Source of the DNA: Acephala macrosclerotiorum
Lineage: Eukaryota > Ascomycota > Leotiomycetes > Helotiales > Mollisiaceae
Direction of reading: 5' to 3'
DNA length: 64,000 nucleotides
NCBI GenBank assembly: GCA_014904845.1
Contig: MU119302.1
Coordinates: forward strand, 1 to 64,000
Shown: positions 46,492 to 59,450 of the stretch, in pieces
Layout: each line of letters begins with the position of its first letter
Position numbering within the stretch: the stretch's first letter is position 1
Notes under the pieces: generated by a model
What the model saw: the letters and a program-made list of their open reading frames with translations, nothing else
The model's database searches: none
What the model was told of the DNA's origin: nothing
Position numbers and translations under genes: made by a program

Positions 46492-48064
46492 CGTGGTGAC
46501 GCTGGGTGTGTAAAGTGTTGATTTTGTGCTGTTCTACCGCGTAAAGAGAGATATGATGTTTGGAAGACTTAGGATGATTTGAGGGACGATCAGCGCAGGC
46601 AGCAGATAGACATACAGATAGAAAGATAGAAAACCATGTGGGCTGGTTCCTGCCTGCCTTCAAGATGAAGTCTTCAGAAAGCTGCAGCTCCAGCCAATAC
46701 GCCACTATCCAAAACTGTCAGAAAACTGATGCACAATTCGGCGCCTCCTTGTGAGAGCCTTGCGAGAGACCCTAAAGCTCTTGCTTCCGTCTTTGCATTG
46801 GGAAAGGGTCCACTTCCCCTCATCTCCCTGCTGAAGTGACTCATTTCCCGACCACCACTGAGCGAAGAAGAAATAAGAGCCGCAACGTCGTGATTTATTC
46901 GCGCATGCGGGTTGATGAGGCCACCAGCCAGTGATGCTCCGAATTCACTCACGAATTGGTTGATCCGCCATTCAGTTGGTTTACCGAAAACAATTTCAAA
47001 GCAGTTTAAAGAAGCAGGCTCTTTACAAAAAAAAGCCATTCAAGAGGGGTGGTTTAGGTCGTAAAATGTGTAAACGAGTCGTTCGCCAAAGTACAGCCAT
47101 GCACGATTGCATCCCCGCAAAGGCTTGGGCTGATCGTCCGTCGATCATACCTCCGTCCGTACTATCGAGTATTCTCCCAAAGCCGAGGTCACATTTGGCT
47201 TTCTTCATTCAGCCCGAAGCCAGCTTTCTGAATGCTGTCGAAAACGCCTTAAAAGTCGACGTGGTCAAAGCGGTCCGTGCTTACTCGGTAAGCATGCCTT
47301 TGGTTGGCCGGTACTGGTTGGCGTTGCTCGTTTGACCCAAAGCCATGGCTGCGAGCGTTCCCGGATGCTACTTTGAGTCTTGGGTGCATGCGGGGCACCA
47401 GGTGCTGCAAGAGCCCGCAGGAGAGCATTTCCTGTCAGTGGTTGGTAGCCGCCAGAAAGATATGGTAACACAGCATGATGATATTCTTCTCCGGATATGA
47501 TAAACGGAAAGTTTCGCGCACGGCGAGGCCGGTCTCCGAGGGCTGGAAGAGGGACCCCTCGGTATGTACGTGTGGATGGCCTCACCTGCAGTTACTATTT
47601 GCTGCCTTTTCATTTTACGGATCTGGGCTATCAAATCAAATCACATATCACACAGGCCTGGGGTCTTGAGCAATATTGAGAGAAACGGAAGAACCACGTA
47701 GCATGAATCTGTCCTGCAAGCCGTGCTGCCTCTTTCGGCCAGTGCAACTGGTGGGGAACAACAGGTTTGGTTGGCGCCTGATTATCCGATAGCTATCTTT
47801 CACCGTGAGGCTCTTCGACAAGGCTCTGCTGGTGTGTGAGGTATGCAGTCATCCCCCGTTCGATACCACCTTTATCTATTTAGGTCTCTAGATGAAGATG
47901 TTGAGGAGCTCAAATCTACATTGGTGAAACGTTACAAGACCGAAGTCATATAAATTTTCCAAAGTAAGTATTGAACATTCGGCCTTTGGGCGTTGTGGCC
48001 AGTATGAAGTTTGAACTACTCAATTGCTAATTATTCAGTAGGTTCAAGATCCTCGCTTTGCTCC
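46492..48064. other. Intergenic, possible isolated exon near 47890-47950
   Basis: No family is recognised. At 47882-47953, after a TTTAG acceptor-like site, one frame reads LDEDVEELKSTLVKRYKTEV and then stops; it is plausible as a terminal exon, but no upstream exon could be joined in phase. A short uORF-like frame (ATG at 48004) precedes the next gene. Confidence 0.35.
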
Positions 48065-49825
48065 ATGTCACGAACGTTGCTCCAAGTATTGATCTTCTGG
48101 GCCATACAACAAGGGAATGCCATCCCCACCCAAATCATAGCTCGCCATAATACGACAGAAGACTCCACTCAACAATATGAACCAAGATGGGTGGCAGGTC
48201 CTCGCACACGAGGCACCCTGGGGCTTGTCTTCTCATGCGTCATCACGCTCTTTCTCTGTGTCTGGACCACGGTTCACGTCAACATTGAACCAGACAACGA
48301 GGTCAATCCAACACTAGTTAGAATGATTCGTATAAGGAGGCTCAGAGAGAGCAAGACTCTCTTGAAGCTTCTAGCCAAGCGAGTCGTGCGAAAGCTAGGG
48401 TGGAGCTTCGTCACGCTTCTCGTTCCCGAAGGTGTCATGGCGATCGCTGCATACGAGAGAAGAACAGCACACCTCCTCCTCGATGCGATCAATGAAATTA
48501 TCAGCAATCGCAACAGTCGTGTTCCTGATCAACCCGGAATCGAGAAGTGGGATATGAATCTTGCTTACTATGCTGTCATGGGGGGTTTTGTCATTCCGGC
48601 AGCCGACTATGACGCCGTGAAGGACTATTTCAAGGGCACTGGTGATGGTGAAAAAGAGACAGGAACTACGCTGGAAACGGATTTGGGACGAATTGGCGAT
48701 TTCCAACCAACCGCGAAGTCTGGTACATCATCTGATCCGATTTCGAAAGAAGACACTGCAGTCAAAGTTATCAGAAATGGTGAGGAAGAGAAGCAACCTG
48801 ACGTGATTGACGACTTGGCAGATGTTCCTAAAAATAGGCCTCTGACATTGACTCCTTACGCTGTCCTGCAACTAGCAAAGTGGCAGTGGAATCCATTGCC
48901 GACCAGCAGCTCCCCTCCGGCTGCGGCGAGCGATCAGATCAACTTGTTTCCCATCACGTCTGCCCAAGTACAGGACAAAAGCAATGCCAACTCGCTCGCG
49001 AAAGCCCTTGTAGCCTGGCAAGCTCTCTGGATGATCGTTCAAGTTATTGCGCGGAGAGCCGAGACTCCACCACTACCTGTGACTCTACTCGAGCTTCATA
49101 CTTGCCTGCACACGTTCTGCGCATTCGCTATGTACCTTACGTGGTGGAGCAAACCCGTCGATATCGACCAGCCTACAACTGTCCACCTCAGTCGTGACCA
49201 GATTATCTTTTTGAGAAACGGTGAAAGGAATCCAGATGATCCAACAAATCCATGGAATCCAACGACACTTGCACATAAGAAGAACGTGATTGAACTTCCA
49301 CCACCCAACCGCAAGGAAATCGCGAGCGTATTTCTTACCTCCCGCTCCGGCCTTGGGAAACTCATGTACCACCGGCTCTGCGGGCATAGGAATCTTCCGA
49401 GGGGGTACTTCGACGCAATTTGCGATGCCTATATTCGTCTTTGGAAAGGCCGTCGACAAGTTTGGAAGGAGGGTTTACGTGTCTCCTTTGTCGGCCTAGT
49501 CTTCGGTGGTGTTCACCTTGCGGCTTGGAACAGTGTCTTCCCCAGCTTCGCTGAAATGATTCTCTGGAAGATTTCTGCTACCATCACGGCTACAGCTTGG
49601 TTATGCTTCGTTTTGTCGTTGTGGCTAAGTGTATTTGTTGAGAGAAAAAGAGAAGAGAGTAGAATGTTTAGCAAGTTGTGTGGGATTTTCCTCGGCGTGG
49701 GCATCTTCCCTGTCTTGCTGGTCAGGGTGTATCTGTTGGTGGAATCATTTGCTTCCATCCGCAAGCTGCCGCTTGGTTCATACTCACTTGATGTCTGGTC
49801 TAATATCTGGCCGCATGCGGGGTAG
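48065..49825 (+). CDS. Uncharacterised fungal multi-pass membrane protein (586 aa)
   Basis: A single exon. The first ATG in frame is at 48065 (MSRTLLQVLIFWAIQQGNAI), which makes a signal-peptide-like N-terminus. After a short lumenal part comes RGTLGLVFSCVITLFLCVWT with TTVHVN, the hallmark of a large fungal family of membrane proteins of unknown function. Later segments ALWMIVQVIA, HTCLHTFCAFAMYLTWWSKP, VSFVGLVFGGVHLAAWNSVF, ISATITATAWLCFVLSLWLS and LCGIFLGVGIFPVLLVRVYL give at least six membrane spans, with a charged loop of about 150 residues in the middle (GDGEKETGTTLE, EEEKQPDVIDD). Basic residues after the first span suggest the loop is cytoplasmic. It lacks transporter or enzyme motifs. 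Confidence 0.82.
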   Translation: MSRTLLQVLIFWAIQQGNAIPTQIIARHNTTEDSTQQYEPRWVAGPRTRGTLGLVFSCVITLFLCVWTTVHVNIEPDNEVNPTLVRMIRIRRLRESKTLLKLLAKRVVRKLGWSFVTLLVPEGVMAIAAYERRTAHLLLDAINEIISNRNSRVPDQPGIEKWDMNLAYYAVMGGFVIPAADYDAVKDYFKGTGDGEKETGTTLETDLGRIGDFQPTAKSGTSSDPISKEDTAVKVIRNGEEEKQPDVIDDLADVPKNRPLTLTPYAVLQLAKWQWNPLPTSSSPPAAASDQINLFPITSAQVQDKSNANSLAKALVAWQALWMIVQVIARRAETPPLPVTLLELHTCLHTFCAFAMYLTWWSKPVDIDQPTTVHLSRDQIIFLRNGERNPDDPTNPWNPTTLAHKKNVIELPPPNRKEIASVFLTSRSGLGKLMYHRLCGHRNLPRGYFDAICDAYIRLWKGRRQVWKEGLRVSFVGLVFGGVHLAAWNSVFPSFAEMILWKISATITATAWLCFVLSLWLSVFVERKREESRMFSKLCGIFLGVGIFPVLLVRVYLLVESFASIRKLPLGSYSLDVWSNIWPHAG

Positions 49826-50800
49826 GTTCGGCTGTAGGGCGCATATGGGCCTGTCGTTATCTTCTGCCAGTTGCTTCATCCTCAGTCATTCTGTTAACTT
49901 TGTCTTTAAGCCGCGTATAATCTCCCGTTAGTTGTTATAATGATAATGCAGAACCCTCTTCTCACCCTAAAATGTATTGAAAGTACGATATACCCATAGG
50001 CCTACTTGCTCAGAATTCGTAAGGCAAGCGGTTGTAAACACTATTGTGACCAAGCGCGATGGATTCCTCCCATGCGTCGTAGTCAGATACGAACAGGCTT
50101 CGACCTTGCAACTTATATGATTGGCATTGGCACTGCTTGAATTCGAGAAACTACTTTCAAGGGTGTGTCATCGCCGAATAGTTCGTCGTGCGGAGCAATC
50201 GGGTCGGGGGAGGGCCTAGGATAGAGGCATCAGTTTGCAGATCTAGTATTTCGGCATGTTTAAACTCGTCCTCTGTCTTATTGGCAACGTTACCTAAGCA
50301 CATTAAGAGGGTGAAAGGTGCTTTGGTTTTGATTTTCAGTGTGAATACAACACATGAGAGTGTAGCTACTTGAGCCTTCGAATTGGTGAACTATTGAGGA
50401 CAGAGGGGGCTGTACGGAAATACCTGCCGCAATGCTGCCCGACTAGGCGGAGAAAGAAAAGAAGATTGAGAAGTGGAGCTGTGAAGGGGATAATTTTGTC
50501 CCAAAACTTGAGCTCCGGCTTCTTTGCAGCAAGGATGTGGAGGCGCGGAGAGTAGAATTGTATTGAAGAGTAACCTTAGCGAGTTGTGCTGGAGCAGACT
50601 TTTATACTGTTGCGCCTGGAGGCGATTCTTCAAAAGACCAGAAATGCGATGAGGGTATCAATCGGCGGATACAAAAAGGAGGGGTAAATTCAAGCGTGCG
50701 GTGGAACAAGAGGGACCTGACCTATCCAGAAATCACGTGCTAGCACGTTTTCCTTTTAAGAGTGGTCCCTGCGTGGCGAAAATCCCGGTGTGACGAAAAA
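49826..50800. other. Intergenic, transition to the AT-rich block
   Basis: No gene recognised. The last 60 bases before the AT-rich block contain GTGGCGAAAATCCCGG and GTGTGACGAAAA, a pattern I associate with the ends of Tc1/mariner- or pogo-type fungal elements. That is recollection, not proof. Confidence 0.4.
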
Positions 50801-52599
50801 TATTATTATTACTCTATAAACCACCTAATTAAACCGCAACACAGAGTATAAATCTGCAAAATTATGTTTTCTAAGATTATTTGTCTCTTTTTTAAACTTT
50901 ATAAACTTTGATTTTTTCTTTAGAATTTGTATTACTATTAAAGTATTACTTTTTAATTTGCGTTTCTCTTTTGAGACTTTATTTTTTATCTCTTTAATAT
51001 TACGCTCTCTTTTAATTGCAATTAAATTCTCGTAGTTTAAAACTTTAATTATATTAATAATTTTCGAATTATTATTTCGTTATTTTATTCGAATAAAAAC
51101 TCGTTTTCGTTAAAAATAAAAAATCGTTTAATAAAATAAATTTTAACGGTATTTATAAGTTTAAAAATGCGTAATTTAAAAAGAGTATTTAAAAAATTAT
51201 TTTTCTATAAATTTTTATTAATTTTTTTTCGTAAAATAATAAAATTATTAATAGTTTTTAATATAATAATAATTTAATATTATTAAATATTGAAATTATA
51301 ATATTTTATTATTTTTAAATTTTTTTTTTATTTAATTCTTTTAATTTAAAGCGTTTTAATATATTTAAAACTCGATTAAATAAATAAAAATTTAATTTCG
51401 TTTTTTTTTATTTTAATTATATATTTTTTTTAATAAAAATACGTTTACGCGCGCGATTATAAAATAGTATAAAATGCGATTTTTTAATTATTTTTATTTC
51501 GTTTTAATATAATTTTTTTTATTTTTTTTCGATAATATATTTTTAATAGATCGAAAAAATTAATATCGTATAATTAAAATTTATATAAAATATAAAAAAA
51601 AAAGTAAACGAGAATAATATTTTTTTTATAATAAAATCGTTAAAATTCAATAAACTCGTAAATATTAAAATCGTTATTAATAAAAAGTTTAAAAAAGTCG
51701 TTTACGCGTATTTTAATTTACGAATTAAATTTTCTTTTAATTTATTTAATATTAATATAAGTATTATTATATTTAAATTCGTTTAAATTAAAACGTTAAT
51801 TAAAAATTAAATAAATAATTTAATTAAAACGATAAATATAAATAAATTAAAAAATAAAAAATAAAAAAATTCAATTATTTATAAAAATATATTCGATTAT
51901 AATAATTAAAATACGTTTTTTTTTTGCTTTATAATATGTTCGTATTTTTATTATAAATATTAAAATTTTAAATTTTTTAAAAATATTTAAAAATATATTT
52001 ATTTCGTTTATATTATAAATATTTTTATATTTAATAAAAAGATTAATAAATTAAAAATCGATAATTATAAATTAATATATAATTTTATTGTAAATATTAT
52101 AATTATATCGTTTTTAATTAATCGTTTTAAAAAATAGTATTTTTATTTTTAAATATTTTTAATAAAAAATTTAAAATTAGTTTTTATTTAAAAAATTAAT
52201 ATTATTATAATTTTTTTCGAACGCGTATCGCATTATTTAAATCGAGAAATACTAGAAAATAATAACGTGAATTAAAATACGTACGAATTTAATTAGTAAA
52301 AAATATTCGTTTTTATTTAATTGAAAAAAGTAATTAATAAGTACAATTTCTTTCGAAAGTATAAAATATTATTATATAATCGCTTTTTATTAAATTAAAA
52401 GTTTTTTATAATCGCGATATTAAATTGTAAATAATTTTATATTGGTAAATAAAAAAAAAGTATATACGTATTTTTTTTCAAATGTTTAAATTTATTAAAA
52501 ACTATTATCACAAAATTAAAAATTAAAATTTTAAATATTTTAGATTAATATAATTAATAATAATTAAATTCGAAGAAAAATATAAAAATTTAATTTTTC

Positions 52600-53150
52600 G
52601 TTATAAGAGGATTTTCATTACGCAAAGACTATTTTTAATCTATTTTCCTTTTTTTAATCTTATTTTACTTCGATTTCTCTCGCTTTATCTCTCAATATAT
52701 TATTATCAATCTAGTTACTTTCCACGAATATAAGCGGTGTTTTTCGCCATTTGATTTTCGAAGACTTTTCCCAATTATACTTTTATATTCTCCAATAGTA
52801 TTAACCGCGAACAAAGTTGCACGTTAATATTACATTTTAAAACAGAAAGCGATCAGGACGCGAAATCGAATAACGAGTTCTACTTCTCCATCGGAAATGT
52901 GCGGATCTTACTAAAGCATTCCGGTGAAAACATTAAAGGCATAGCGTCTTCTAACGCTTTGTGCCTTGCGAGTCCTCTGTAGAAGAAGTTCTTCTTTCCG
53001 CTGTGGGATGCCGAGAGTGCAGAAGATGGTATCAAAGAGATCGACTGTACTAGGGACGATTGTCGGGCTTTACTAATTTTTTTTAATATCGTACATTTGG
53101 GGTTTCAAAATGTGTCGAATTACTATCGTTCTCAATAAATAAACAAGTAA
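52600..53150. other. Island of ordinary base composition inside the AT-rich block
   Basis: Composition becomes gene-like around 52800-53090, then drops back. One minus-strand frame reads about 50 residues (TVDLFDTIFCTLGIPQRKEE, LLLQRTRKAQ) before tandem stops, but it matches no family I know and has no start. It could be an unduplicated remnant that escaped RIP, or an exon fragment. Confidence 0.4.
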
Positions 53151-54384
53151 AATTTAGTTTTAAATCTTTGTTTGTTTATATTAAATCAAGTTCATTTTAA
53201 TTAAATTTAAAATTATTTAAATATTTAATTAATTTTATTTAATTTTCAACGTATTAAATAATTAAATTAAATTAAATTATTTATTTTTAATTTAAATTTA
53301 ATTAAAAGAAATATAGTATTATTTTAATTTTAATTTAATTTAATCAAATTAATTTAGATTATAATTAATTAATATAATTAACACGTGACTATATTCGACT
53401 TTCGTTTAAAAAAGCGAATAAAACTTTGAATTAAAATTCGATCAATTGAAAATTACGAAATTAAAATAGAATTAATATTGCACATATTATAATCGATTTA
53501 TAAACGAAATATCAATCTTTGAATTAATTTTTTCTTTCGAATTTTTTTTATTTTATTATTTTATTATTAAAATAAATTTTTTTTTTATATAATTAAATAA
53601 ATATTTTCGATTTTTTTTTTAAAATTAATATAATCAATTTTTTTATAAATTAATTATTCAAATTACGAAAAAATTTTTTATTATAAATTTGTTTTAAATT
53701 ATTCGAAATATTTTATTTTATTTTAAAAAAAACTTATATTAATTAAAATCGTGAAAATTTTAATATTAAACTTTTTAAAAATTAAATTTTTATATTTAAA
53801 TATAAATTATTTGAAAAAAATTATAATTTTATTAAAAATTTTTTTTCGAATTTAAATAATATTCGAATTTATACAATTAAATACTTTTATAAAAATTATA
53901 AATAAATAATTTTTATTTTAAAAAATATTTAATTTATTAATATTATTTTAATACAAAATTTATTAATTAATAAATTTATTATTCTACGAGTAATTATAAA
54001 ACTTATTATAAATATAATTATAAATTCGTTAATTTAAAAAAATTTTTAATTAATAATTTTAAAATTATAATTTTTTAAATTTAAACGAATATTAAAAATA
54101 AATTTATTTTATAAAAAATTAATAAACGATTAAAAAATTTCAAAAAAACGTTTTAAATTAAAAAGTTTAATAAATTATTATTAAATTTTTTAATTTCTAA
54201 TAATTTATTTTTTCGATTAATATATTTAAAATTCTTTGAAAATTTAATATTTTATTTTAATCAAAAAATATTAATTTATATAATAATAAAATATTAAAAA
54301 TATATTATTAAAAAATTAAATATAAATTAAATTCTTTATATTTAAATAAAAAATTAATAATTAAATAAATAATTTATTAATTTA

Positions 54385-54575
54385 CTAGAAAATATTTATT
54401 CGAATAAAAAAAAACAAAAAACGTATATAAAATTTTTAGTTTTTAGTATACGTATAAAGTAATTCGTTCTTTAGAAATTGTATAAAAATTGAAAAATATA
54501 ATCTCAATTCTAGTGCAATTAAACTAGTTCCAATGCAGTCTAGTGCTGCACGTGACTATTGCACTAATATTATAT
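54385..54575 (+). repeat. Direct repeat A, copy 1 (possible LTR relic)
   Basis: Matches 57618-57811 in the same orientation over about 190 bases, including AATATTTATTCGAATAAAAA, AAACGTATATAAAATTTTTA, AAATATAATCTCAATTCTAG, GCACGTGA and CACTAATATTATATTTA. The differences are mostly C/T and G/A transitions, as RIP produces. Two direct copies about 3.2 kb apart fit a decayed retrotransposon with short LTRs, or two insertions of a short element. Confidence 0.6.
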
Positions 54576-54956
54576 TTACACTAGTAATTTTTTTTTCTAT
54601 CAAATGTAATTAATTTAATCCAATTAATTAAATACTTTTATTTTTTTTTTTTATTGTAATTCGTTAATACGTAAAACTCGCTAATATTTTAATATAAAAA
54701 TCATATAAAAATTATATAATTAAACTCTAAAAATAACGCTAATTAAACTCTAAAAATAACGCTAATTAATTAGTATTATTCTCGAAATTCGTTGAAAATT
54801 ATAATCGTTAATCGAAAATTATAAAAATCGAATTTAAAATAATTTTTTTATTTTTAATTTTATAATTTAAATAATTATAATACTAAAATATAATATTAAA
54901 CGTAACGTAAAAATTATTTTTTTATTTATTTTTTTTTTTATTTTTTTTTTTTTTTT

Positions 54957-54975
54957 NNNNNNNNNNNNNNNNNNN
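54957..54975. other. Assembly gap (19 N) with duplicated flanks
   Basis: The sequence from GTAAAAATTATTTTTTTATT onward occurs immediately before the Ns (starting about 54907) and again immediately after them (54976 on), each running into poly-T. The two contig ends overlap, so the gap is probably a failed join in a homopolymer and the true sequence is shorter here. Confidence 0.9.
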
Positions 54976-55007
54976 GTAAAAATTATTTTTTTATTTATTT
55001 TTTTTTT

Positions 55008-55047
<40 letters not shown>

Positions 55048-57019
55048 TTGTATTTTATTTTTTTTATTTACGTTTATTATTTTTAATAATTTTTTCGTAT
55101 ATACGATCGTTCGAATTTCGATATAATTAAAGCGTACGTATATCGTTATCGTTATCGTAATTGTAATCGTAATCGTTTTAATTTTGCAATATTCGTATAT
55201 TGTAATTATTATATTCTCGAGTTCGTATTTTCGTATTAATTATCGATTTCAATTGAATATAAACTTTTTCGTACGTAGAAACAAAATTATAAAAAATTAA
55301 ATTGCATTTTTTTATATTTTTATAAACGCTAAAAATCTAATTTTTAAAATCTAATTTTATTTAATACTTATTTAATAATTCTCGTTGAATTTTTTTAAAT
55401 TAATCGAAAAATAATTAAAAATATTTAAAATGAAATTTTTTTAAATTAATTTTAATAATTTTTAAAAATATAATCTTTTTTTTATTTAAATATATATAAT
55501 TAATAATTTTTTTTGGATTTCAAAGTAAATTTTTATTATATTAATTATAATATTAAAATTATAGTTTTTTTTTGTAATTTTATTATAATAAAAAAAATTA
55601 ATTCGATTTTTTAATATAATAAAAAATATATTATTATAATATTTTTTTAATAAAATAATTTTATAATAATAATCGTAAAAAATTTAAAATTTAATATTAA
55701 TAATATTTTATATTTTCGTTATAAAATTTCGTTAAATTAATAATTATTTTTAATAAATTAAATTACTAGAAAATTTAAAATTAATATAATTAAATTTGAA
55801 ATTATTAATAGTATTATAATCGTTTTTATTCTCGTTAATAAAAGCGTTTTTTAATTATTAATTTTAATATTATTTTCATTTAAAATTAAATATATTAAAT
55901 AAATTATTTTTTGAAAATACGTATTTAAAATGTCGTATTTTGAAATCTAAAAATAAATATTTAAAATATTGAAAATATTATATTTTAAAATCGAAATTTA
56001 ATCGATTTCTTTAATAATTTTTTTTTTATTTATAAAATTTTATTATAAATACAATTTTTTATATTTCGTTTAATTTTTAATTTTTTTATTTATTTATTTA
56101 TAATATTTTTTCTTATTTACAATTTTTTATAAATTTATAAAAATTAATTTTTTATTGATAAATATTTAATAATTATATAATCGAAAATAATTTTTTAAAT
56201 TTAAAATAAAAACTTTAATATTTTTATAATATATAATTTTAATATATATTTTTTTAATAATATTCGAAATAATATATAATATATTTGTTTATTTTTTTTT
56301 TCGTCGAATTAAATTTATTTTAAAATTATAAAATTCGAAAAATATTAATAATATTTTTTAAATTTAATATTTTTTTTATAATATTAATTTAAATTTGTTT
56401 TTTTGCGATTTTTATTATAAATAATATAAACTTTATAAAATATTTAAAAAAAATTTCGTATTATACTTTGAATTATTTATTATTATTCAATTTTTAAATA
56501 TTATTTAAATTATAATTATTATTATTTTTTAAAAAAATTAAATATCGATTTTATGTTTTTTTATATTTTTTAATTTTAATAATAATACGTTTTATTTTAT
56601 TTCGAATTATAATAATTTAAATATTATTATTATAAAAATATAAAAATATTATTATTACGCGTTAAAATTAAATAATATATTTTTTATTAAATTAAAAAAA
56701 ATATAATATATAATAATTTAACGAATAAATACTTTTACATATAATCGTATAATTAATTATAAAATTGTAATTCGAAATTTAATTATTGTTTATTTATATA
56801 AAATTAATAAAATCGATATTTAAAATTATTAAAACTTTTAAATAATATAAAAAACTTTATAAATAACGTCGAAATTTTACGAATTCGTAATAACGTTTTA
56901 TATAATATAATCGTAAAATAATACAATTTACGCGCGTTATAAATTGATTAATTTGTAATTATAAAAAAAGTTTTTATCGTAATAAAAAAAAAGAATTATC
57001 GAAATAAAATATTATTAAT

Positions 57020-57550
57020 CGCAATTTCAATAATTATAAAAATAAATATAATACTTTTTTATAATTTTATAAAAATAAATATAATATTTTTTTATAATTG
57101 AATTTTTATAAACGTTATAAAATTGTAAAAATTTGTAATTTTACGTACTTTAAAAAAGAAATTTTTATAAAATACTCGAAAAATATTTATTTTAAATCGA
57201 TAAATTTAATCGAAATAAATAATAATTCAATAAAAAAATCGTTATAATTTGATTTGAAATTATAAAAAAAAAAAATTAATATCGAATTATAAATAAATAT
57301 CGTTTTTAATATAAATTTAACGTTTATAAAAATAAATATAATATTTTTTTACAATTAAATATTTGTAAATAATATTATTTTACGTAATAAACGCAAACTT
57401 AAAAAATAAACAAATAAAAAAATTTTCGATTTATACGTTTTTTAAATCTTTAGAAATTTTTCGTATTTTATAATACAATATAAAAACGTATTAATTTTTT
57501 TTAACGTATTTTTATAAAAATAAATATAATACTTTTTTGTAATTTAATTT
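57020..57550 (+). repeat. Degenerate short repeats AAAATAAATATAATA
   Basis: The phrase TATAAAAATAAATATAATAY followed by TTTTTT and AATT appears at about 57035, 57070, 57325 and 57520. It is a decayed tandem or dispersed sub-repeat inside the AT block. Confidence 0.5.
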
Positions 57551-57617
57551 CTTTTAAAAATAATTTTTATTATTTTATAATTAATTAAACAATTATTAAT
57601 TAATATTAATTTATTAA

Positions 57618-57811
57618 AAAATATTTATTCGAATAAAAAAAAACAAAAAACGTATATAAAATTTTTAATTTTTAATATACGTATAAAATAATTCGTTTTC
57701 TAGAAATTATACAAAAGTTGAAAAATATAATCTCAATTCTAGCGCAATTGAACTAGTCCCAATACAGCCTAGTATTGCACGTGATTATTTCACTAATATT
57801 ATATTTATATA
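57618..57811 (+). repeat. Direct repeat A, copy 2 (possible LTR relic)
   Basis: Second copy of the repeat at 54385-54575, same orientation. It diverges from the first mainly by transitions (for example AATGCAGTCTAG versus AATACAGCCTAG). Confidence 0.6.
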
Positions 57812-59283
57812 ATCGAAGAATAAAAATTAAATAATAATAATTTTTCTTTGATTTTAAATATTTAAATAATTATTAATTAAAATATATAATTTAAAATTAT
57901 AATATAAATTATTTTAATAATATATTTTTTAAAAATATTTATTAATTATATTAATAATCATTTTATAAATAAAAACTTTAAAAAATAAATATATTAATAT
58001 TTATATATTTTAAATTTTAATTAAAATATTAAATATAATATTTAAAAATAAATTTTAATTCGTTTGTTTTTATTAATAATATTAAATTAATTTTTAATAG
58101 TATTACAAAGAATAATATTAATTTAAATAATATATTAATTAATATATTTTATTTGTATTATAATTACAAAAGTACAAAATTTAATAATAATATTCTTTAT
58201 ATGATTTATATTTTAAACTTTGTAAATTAAAATATTTTAAAAGTTTTTATTAAAAATAATTATAATTTTTTTAATAATAATAATAAATTTTAAATCGATA
58301 ATAATTTATTCGAAAATATAAATAATAATATTTTTAATAAGTTTTTTTTTATAATAAAATTTTAAATATTTATTAATAATTTTTTTTAAATTTTTTAATT
58401 TAAAAAAAAATTAAAAAAAACTATTATTAATTTGAAATATTCTTAAGAAAATACACCAATTTTAAAGTTTCAAATTAAAATTTTAAAATTTTATAATTAA
58501 ATAAATAATTATTAAATTAAATATTAATATTTAAAAATAATTATTAATTTATTTTAAATTAAAAAACACGTTAATTTTCGACGATTAAAATATTAAAAAA
58601 TAATTTATATTTTATAAAAATAATTAATACGATTATTTAATTATTTAATTTAAAAGTTTTTAAAATAATAAATTAATATTATTCGAAAATAAAATTAAAT
58701 ATTTAAAAAAAAGTTTTTAAAATTTTTAAAATATTTATTAAAATTATAATTAAATTATAAATAGAAAAATATTTTATTATTTATTATTTAATTTTTATAG
58801 TTTATAATATTTATAATAAATTAAATAAAATTAAAAAAAATTTAAATATATATTGTTTTTTTTTAATTATATATTCTCGTTTAATTTCGTTTAATTTTTT
58901 TTGGAAATTTTTAATTTTAAAAAAATACAAAATTTTATTTTATTTATAAAATTAATATATTTTCGTTTCGTTTTTCGATTAAATAATATTTAATACGATT
59001 CGTATTTCGCGAGTATTTTTTTTATTTTTTTTTATTTTTACGTTTATTACGTTTATTTTATATTCGATCGATAATAATTATTATTTTAAATTTATTTTAA
59101 ATTTATTTAACGATTTAAATTTGAAATTAAAAATTAAAAATTTGAATATTTTATAAATATTTAAAATTGAAATAATTCTCATTAATACGAAAAAAATAAT
59201 TCGTTTAAAAAAACGTTTTTTCAAAGTCGAATAAATTAATAAAAGTTTTAAATAAAAATATACTTTTTATAAAGTTTTATACT

Positions 59284-59450
59284 AAAGAAATACTTTTAAA
59301 ATTTTCGTTTTTTATATTAAATTATTACGATTAATTCAATTAATTATATATAGTTATTAAAATTATATTTACTAAAAAAATACTTTTTAAAACTTTCGTT
59401 TTTTATATTAAATTACTATGATTAATTTAATTAATCGTATTTCTCTAAAG
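59284..59450 (+). repeat. Adjacent direct repeat of about 65 bases
   Basis: The phrase AAATACTTTT-AAA followed by TTTCGTTTTTTATATTAAAT and TACGATTAATT-AATTAAT (with small changes) occurs twice, at about 59288-59345 and 59378-59440, separated by about 30 bases. Confidence 0.6.

Noticed and set aside
46674..47335. Overlapping frames on both strands (121 and 119 codons)
   Set aside because: Neither resembles a family; the two compete for the same bases.
57020..57550. Possible CRISPR-like regular repeats in the AT block
   Set aside because: Spacing is irregular, units are AT-rich and degenerate, and the genome is eukaryotic.
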